A stretch of 64,000 nt of DNA from Hydrogenophilales bacterium (GTDB taxonomy: Bacteria > Pseudomonadota > Gammaproteobacteria > Burkholderiales > Thiobacillaceae). A program made the translations under genes and the position numbers. Below are positions 60,701 through 64,000 of this stretch, piece after piece. Within the stretch, counting starts at the first letter, position 1, and every line of letters starts with the position of its first letter. The stretch spans positions 1 through 64,000 of the forward strand of contig JAGXGM010000036.1 of assembly GCA_024636675.1 (NCBI GenBank), given 5' to 3'. The notes under the pieces were generated by a model. The model saw only the letters and a program-made list of their open reading frames with translations, did no database searches and had not been told where the DNA came from.

Positions 60701-62269
60701 ATGCCGGAGCTGAAGTACGATTTTCCGGAACTGAAAGACGATTTACCGGAGCTGAAGGACGATTTGCCTGAACTGATCCGCAGCCTGCAGGAGCCGGCCT
60801 GCTACGATCACCCGGCAGGTTCGGTCCGGCTGATCAAGACCCATATCTCCTGGGTGCTGCTCACTGGCGAGTTCGCCTACAAAATCAAGAAGCCGCTGGA
60901 CCTTGGCTTCCTCGATTTCAGCAGCCTCAGCAAGCGCCTGCACGCCTGCTGCGACGAAGTGCAGCTCAACCGGCGGCTCGCGCCGGCCATCTACCTCGAC
61001 GTCGTCCCCATCACCGGCACGCCGGCCGCCCCCCACATCAACGGGGTCGGCGAGACCTTCGAATACGCGGTGAAAATGCGCCAGTTTCCGCCGGACGCCA
61101 CGCTCGACCGGCTCGACGACCACGGCGGGATGACCGTGCAACACGTCGAAGCCATTGCCGCCACCCTGGCCCGCTTCCATCTCGACGGCTGCAAGCGCGC
61201 CGCGCCAGACAGTCCTTGGGGTGGCCCGGCAAACATCTGGCAGCCGGTGGCGCAGAACTTCGCGCAGATCGCGCCGCGCCTCGACGACCCGGCCGACCTG
61301 CGGCGGCTGGACGCTCTGCAGCGCTGGAGCGAAGCCGAGCATGCGCGCCTGACACCGCTGATGGCCGCGCGCAAGCGCGACGGCTTCGTGCGCGAATGCC
61401 ACGGCGACCTGCATCTGGGCAACCTGGCCTGGGTCGACGGCCAGTTGCTGGTGTTCGACTGCATCGAATTCAATCCCGAACTGCGCTGGATCGACATCCA
61501 GTCCGAAGTCGCGTTCTGCTATATGGACCTGCTGCAGCGCGGCCACCCGGACTGGGCTTGGCGCTTCCTCAACGGCTGGCTGGAACGCACCGGCGATTTC
61601 GCGGGGCTGGCGCTGCTGCGCTACTACGCGGTATACCTCGCGCTGGTACGCGCCAAGGTGAGTGCCATTCGCAGTGTGCAAACCGCCGGCCCCGAACGCG
61701 ACGCCGCGCTCGCCGAGGTGCGCACGCTGCTGAACCTCGCCACCACGCTGACGCGCGCCCTGCCCGTCCGCCTCGACATCACCCACGGCCTGTCGGGCTC
61801 CGGCAAGACCACCGTCACCCAAAAACTGATGCAGGCGCCGGGAGCGATCCGCCTGCGCTCCGACGTCGAGCGCAAGCGCCTCGCCGGGCTCGATGCCCAG
61901 GCGCGCAGCGGCTCCGGCGTCGGAGAAAACTTGTACGCGACCGAGGCCACGCAGAACACATACAGGCATCTGGCGCACCTGGCAGGACACCTCCTCGACG
62001 CCGGCTGGCCGGTGATCGTTGACGCCACCTTCACCGCACGCTGGCAGCGCGACCTGCTGCGCGACGTGGCGCGCACCCGCCGGGTCGCATTTCGCATCCT
62101 CGATTTCCCCGTCCCCGTCGCCACCCTGCGCGAACGCATCGAGCAGCGCGCACATTCAGGCGGCGATGCTTCGGAAGCCGACCTCGCCGTGCTGCAGCAT
62201 CAACTTGAGACGGAAGAGCCGCTCGCCGCCAACGAAGCGTCTGACATTGTTCGACTCGACGCGTCGTAA
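60701..62269 (+). CDS. APH-fold kinase fused to a P-loop kinase domain
   Basis: A 522-residue fusion. The N-terminal two-thirds is an APH-fold kinase domain (THISWVLLTGEFAYKIKKPLDLGFLDF, catalytic ECHGDLHLGNLAWVDGQLLVFDCIEF). The C-terminal third (about 355-520) is a P-loop kinase-like domain with LSGSGKTTVTQKLM and a Lid-like RTRRVAFRILDF. This architecture is seen in bacterial proteins annotated as hypothetical kinases. The chosen start ATG at 60701 is followed by four heptad units; a GTG at 60653 overlapping the previous stop is an alternative. It is homologous to the shorter protein at 52842-53897. Confidence 0.85.
   Translation: MPELKYDFPELKDDLPELKDDLPELIRSLQEPACYDHPAGSVRLIKTHISWVLLTGEFAYKIKKPLDLGFLDFSSLSKRLHACCDEVQLNRRLAPAIYLDVVPITGTPAAPHINGVGETFEYAVKMRQFPPDATLDRLDDHGGMTVQHVEAIAATLARFHLDGCKRAAPDSPWGGPANIWQPVAQNFAQIAPRLDDPADLRRLDALQRWSEAEHARLTPLMAARKRDGFVRECHGDLHLGNLAWVDGQLLVFDCIEFNPELRWIDIQSEVAFCYMDLLQRGHPDWAWRFLNGWLERTGDFAGLALLRYYAVYLALVRAKVSAIRSVQTAGPERDAALAEVRTLLNLATTLTRALPVRLDITHGLSGSGKTTVTQKLMQAPGAIRLRSDVERKRLAGLDAQARSGSGVGENLYATEATQNTYRHLAHLAGHLLDAGWPVIVDATFTARWQRDLLRDVARTRRVAFRILDFPVPVATLRERIEQRAHSGGDASEADLAVLQHQLETEEPLAANEASDIVRLDAS
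60704..60787 (+). repeat. Four tandem 21-base (7-residue) repeats
   Basis: Four in-frame units encode PELKYDF, PELKDDL, PELKDDL and PELIRSL right after the start of the kinase fusion. DNA identity between neighbouring units is high. They extend the N-terminus relative to the homologue at 53897 and may have arisen by slippage; copy number could vary among strains. Confidence 0.8.
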
Positions 62270-62634
62270 TGAAAAAACACAGCAGCGGCCTGAGAGACAG
62301 GCATGGCGCGTGTATGTGGGTAACGGAAACAGTGATAAGGCACTCGAAGGCTGGCAGGTTGGTTGTTGATTTATAAGCAAAGTTCTTCCCGGTCATCGGT
62401 GTTGCCGAGGCGCGCGGCTCAAGAGTGGTCGCGTTGTCGGTTCCAACTGCTTGTGCCTGCCTCCTGGTCGGGTGTGACAGGCGCGCGTCAGGTCAGGACA
62501 TTGAAAATGCCCCGCCAAAGCCTACATTGGAGGAGGTTGTCAGATGCATCCCGCTTCATCGGGCGGCGGGCTGACCAGCATGCTCGCCACAGTGTCCCGG
62601 TGACGCCACCCCACTTGATCTGCAGGAGCACAGT
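62270..62634. other. Intergenic region before the Hsp20 gene
   Basis: In these 365 bases I see no supported gene. The part near 62500-62560 (CATTGGAGGAGGTTG) could be read as a ribosome binding site but leads to no good frame. The promoter of the Hsp20 gene should lie here. No ROSE-type or CIRCE element could be recognised. Confidence 0.45.
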
Positions 62635-63141
62635 ATGAAACTGGACGATTTGAAAGAAAGTGTCGGTTCCATGTGGGAGAACGTGTCCGAAGGGGGGCGT
62701 CACCTGTGGAAATCCGCGTCCGGGGCGCTCACCCGCTTCAAGCCGGGCGAAAAAACCAACCTGCCCGCCCCCAGCGAGGTGGATGACGACGCCTATCTTC
62801 CCACCCAGGGCTGGGCGTTGCTCGGCGGTGACGTGTACGAGGACGAAGACAGTCTGCTGGTGCGACTGGAGGTGCCGGGCATGGAAAAAGCCGACATGGA
62901 GATCGAGGTCCTCGAAGACGCCCTGGTGGTGAGGGGCGAAAAACGCTTCGAACGGCAGGAAACCGAGGGCCGCTGGCGCGTCATGCAATGCGCCTATGGC
63001 AGCTTCCGCCGGGTGGTTCCCCTGCCCGTGGCGGTGAAGGCCGAAGCGGCCTGTGCGAGCTACAAGAACGGCGTGCTGCGGGTCGAGTTACCCAAGGCCG
63101 AGGCCGGCAAGCGCCGCGCAATCGCCATTCCGGTTGAATGA
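62635..63141 (+). CDS. Hsp20/alpha-crystallin family small heat shock protein
   Basis: A 168-residue protein with a variable N-terminal part (to about residue 60) and an alpha-crystallin domain: DVYEDEDSLLVRLEVPGMEKADMEIEV, GSFRRVVPLPVAV and YKNGVLRVELPKAE with the typical GVLxVxLPK-type motif. The C-terminal IxI-type motif is AIAIPVE. It prevents aggregation of unfolded proteins. AGGAGCAC precedes the ATG, and a strong terminator follows at 63218. Confidence 0.94.
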   Translation: MKLDDLKESVGSMWENVSEGGRHLWKSASGALTRFKPGEKTNLPAPSEVDDDAYLPTQGWALLGGDVYEDEDSLLVRLEVPGMEKADMEIEVLEDALVVRGEKRFERQETEGRWRVMQCAYGSFRRVVPLPVAVKAEAACASYKNGVLRVELPKAEAGKRRAIAIPVE

Positions 63142-63217
63142 ACCAGGGCGTCGCCATGATCAATCCCAACCGTTTATTCAAGAAACTGGCCCTCCAGTAA
63201 CTTCCCGCAACGCAGTC

Positions 63218-63250
63218 AAAAGCGGCGCGCGATGAAGGGCGCCGCTTTTA
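63218..63250 (+). terminator. Rho-independent terminator after the Hsp20 gene
   Basis: AAAAGCGGCGC (63218-63228) pairs perfectly with GCGCCGCTTTT (63239-63249), giving an 11-base-pair stem with a ten-base loop, and the T-run continues into TTTTATT. It lies 76 bases after the Hsp20 stop. The A-run on the left makes it usable in both directions, also for the HicA-like gene coming from the right. Confidence 0.85.
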
Positions 63251-63287
63251 TTGGCGCCTCTCAATGGCAGCGAACTGGGCGGTCTTG

Positions 63288-63563
63288 CTAATCCCCCGCC
63301 TCGATCTTCGATGGGCTCACGCCCGCAGCAACCAGGTATTCGCGGACATGGCGCAATTCCTGTTTGGTGCAGGTCGTGCTGTTGTGCGGGCGATGCAAAA
63401 ACCCTTCCACGCCGTTCAACTCCACACGGAAGCTCGCGCCGTGGTGCGGCTCCACACTGGCGCCCAGGTGCGTCAGCATCGATTCCACTTCCCGCCAGTG
63501 AACATTGGCGCTCACCGGGCCTTCAAAAATCGACCGCAGCAGACTCTCGTGTTTGTGGCGCAT
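63288..63563 (-). CDS. HicA-like protein
   Basis: A 91-residue protein, RHKHESLLRSIFEGPVSANV, with HWREVESMLTHLGA, GFLHRPHNSTTCTKQELRHV and REYLVAAG. The pattern of a small dsRNA-binding-like fold with the catalytic His in HRPH matches HicA-family proteins. HicA toxins normally sit beside a HicB antitoxin gene, which I do not see next to it. It may thus be a solitary relative without toxicity, or a chromosomal homologue used for another purpose. Confidence 0.6.
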   Translation of the reverse strand: MRHKHESLLRSIFEGPVSANVHWREVESMLTHLGASVEPHHGASFRVELNGVEGFLHRPHNSTTCTKQELRHVREYLVAAGVSPSKIEAGD

Positions 63564-63605
63564 GGCAAAGACTCACGTGAACTTCAAGCTCTTTCCATCA
63601 TAGAA

Positions 63606-63645
63606 CCTGAGTTGCCGCTACGCGACCTGAGTTGCCGCTACGCGA
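63606..63645. repeat. Tandem repeat of a 20-base unit
   Basis: CCTGAGTTGCCGCTACGCGA occurs twice in direct tandem. It lies just downstream of the stop codon of the EAL gene (minus strand), in the 89-base gap before the HicA-like gene. It has no coding role visible here. Confidence 0.9.
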
Positions 63646-63652
63646 ATTGTGT

Positions 63653-64000
63653 CTACGCCAGAGGCGCTGCCGTTTTGCCGGAAGACGCCTGGTGCTGACG
63701 CATAAACACGTCCAGGTCGGCCGCTGCCAGCGGCCGGCTGAACAAAAAGCCCTGTATGTCCTGGCATCCCTCATCGCGCAGAAACGCCAGCTGGGCCTCG
63801 GTTTCCACCCCCTCGGCAACGATGCCCAGCCGCAGGCTGCGGGCCAGCTGGATGATTGCGCGGACAATGGCGGCGTTGTCCGGGTCGGTGTTGACGTCGC
63901 GTACGAAGGAACGATCGATCTTCAGCCGGTCGACTGCAAACCGCTTGAGATAGCTGAGCGAGGAATAACCGGTGCCGAAATCGTCGATCGACAACCGCAC
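63653..64000 (-). CDS. EAL-domain protein, C-terminal part (runs off the window)
   Basis: The last 115 codons of an EAL-domain phosphodiesterase: [49 protein letters not shown] and the C-terminal [22 protein letters not shown] is the loop with the metal-binding aspartates. The sequence is like that of the Cache-GGDEF-EAL protein at 56900 but not a close copy. The N-terminal domains and the start lie beyond position 64000. Confidence 0.92.
   Translation of the reverse strand: MRLSIDDFGTGYSSLSYLKRFAVDRLKIDRSFVRDVNTDPDNAAIVRAIIQLARSLRLGIVAEGVETEAQLAFLRDEGCQDIQGFLFSRPLAAADLDVFMRQHQASSGKTAAPLA

Noticed and set aside
62363-62638. 91-codon plus-strand frame before the Hsp20 gene
   Set aside because: Random composition, no ribosome binding site, and it runs across the Hsp20 start region.
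63156-63200. 14-codon frame MINPNRLFKKLALQ after the Hsp20 gene
   Set aside because: It could be a leader-type peptide, but nothing beyond the ATG and stop supports it.
1-64000. CRISPR arrays, tRNA or rRNA genes, prophage genes
   Set aside because: I looked for regularly spaced repeats, T-loop-like GTTCGAATC patterns and phage structural genes and found none that I could support.

Overview
The window is GC-rich, densely coded and collinear with bacterial chromosome style. The lexA start, RpoS with a full region 1.2-4 set, a CtaC/CtaD/CtaG oxidase, DksA-type zinc fingers, NnrU and GGDEF/EAL proteins point to a proteobacterium, most likely a betaproteobacterium (inference; no rRNA or tRNA gene is present to confirm this). 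I saw no rRNA, tRNA, CRISPR array, prophage or intact transposase gene.

Layout. (1) 1-5925, minus strand: the 5' end of lexA with a consensus SOS box; a lipoamide-dehydrogenase-like flavoprotein; then a run coding for a glutamine-amidotransferase-fold hydrolase, an amidoligase, a membrane-anchored gamma-glutamylcyclotransferase-like protein, a small PLDc_N-like membrane protein, a CPA-type Na+/H+ antiporter and a proline-rich peptide. (2) 6239-15814, plus strand: glgB, glgE and a treS-maltokinase fusion (the trehalose-to-alpha-glucan GlgE route), followed by trkH and a TrkA-like protein. (3) 16000-25727, plus strand: a TVP38-like membrane protein, then a nine-gene string with overlapping starts and stops: a Tat-signal ORF, gluconate-dehydrogenase-like subunit 3, a GMC flavoprotein, two c-type cytochromes, oxidase subunit II, a subunit I-III fusion, a small membrane protein and CtaG. 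It reads as one electron-transfer chain from a sugar or alcohol to O2. (4) 26086-32250: a 40-codon relic of the TVP38 gene, a six-hairpin glycosidase-like protein, a GT4 glycosyltransferase, and a fusion of an alkaline-phosphatase-superfamily domain with an endonuclease/exonuclease/phosphatase domain.

(5) 32326-41079: a BON protein, small membrane and periplasmic proteins, NnrU, a VOC protein, two universal stress proteins, divergent exported MsrB and MsrA, a MITE-like element, a sugar nucleotidyltransferase, a PAS-GGDEF protein and rpoS. (6) 41363-45878: an inverted repeat, a FixJ-type regulator and a large CheB-CheR-PAS-histidine kinase. (7) 46220-55283: stress-type genes: GYD, DUF1269-like, an HPF-cold-shock fusion, a Lon-type ATPase that has lost its protease half by a deletion, nicotinamidase, PRPP synthetase, an APH-fold kinase and a DJ-1/PfpI protein. 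(8) 55674-64000: a periplasmic binding protein coupled to a Cache-PAS-GGDEF-EAL protein, a DksA-like protein, an APH-P-loop kinase fusion with a heptad repeat at its start, Hsp20 with a clear terminator, a HicA-like protein and the 3' end of an EAL gene.

Most of the window looks like accessory functions for osmotic, redox and starvation stress, plus respiration. The points most worth checking are the self-contained GMC-cytochrome-oxidase operon (with a missing K-channel lysine and a detached Tat signal), the amidoligase operon and the phosphatase-EEP fusion.
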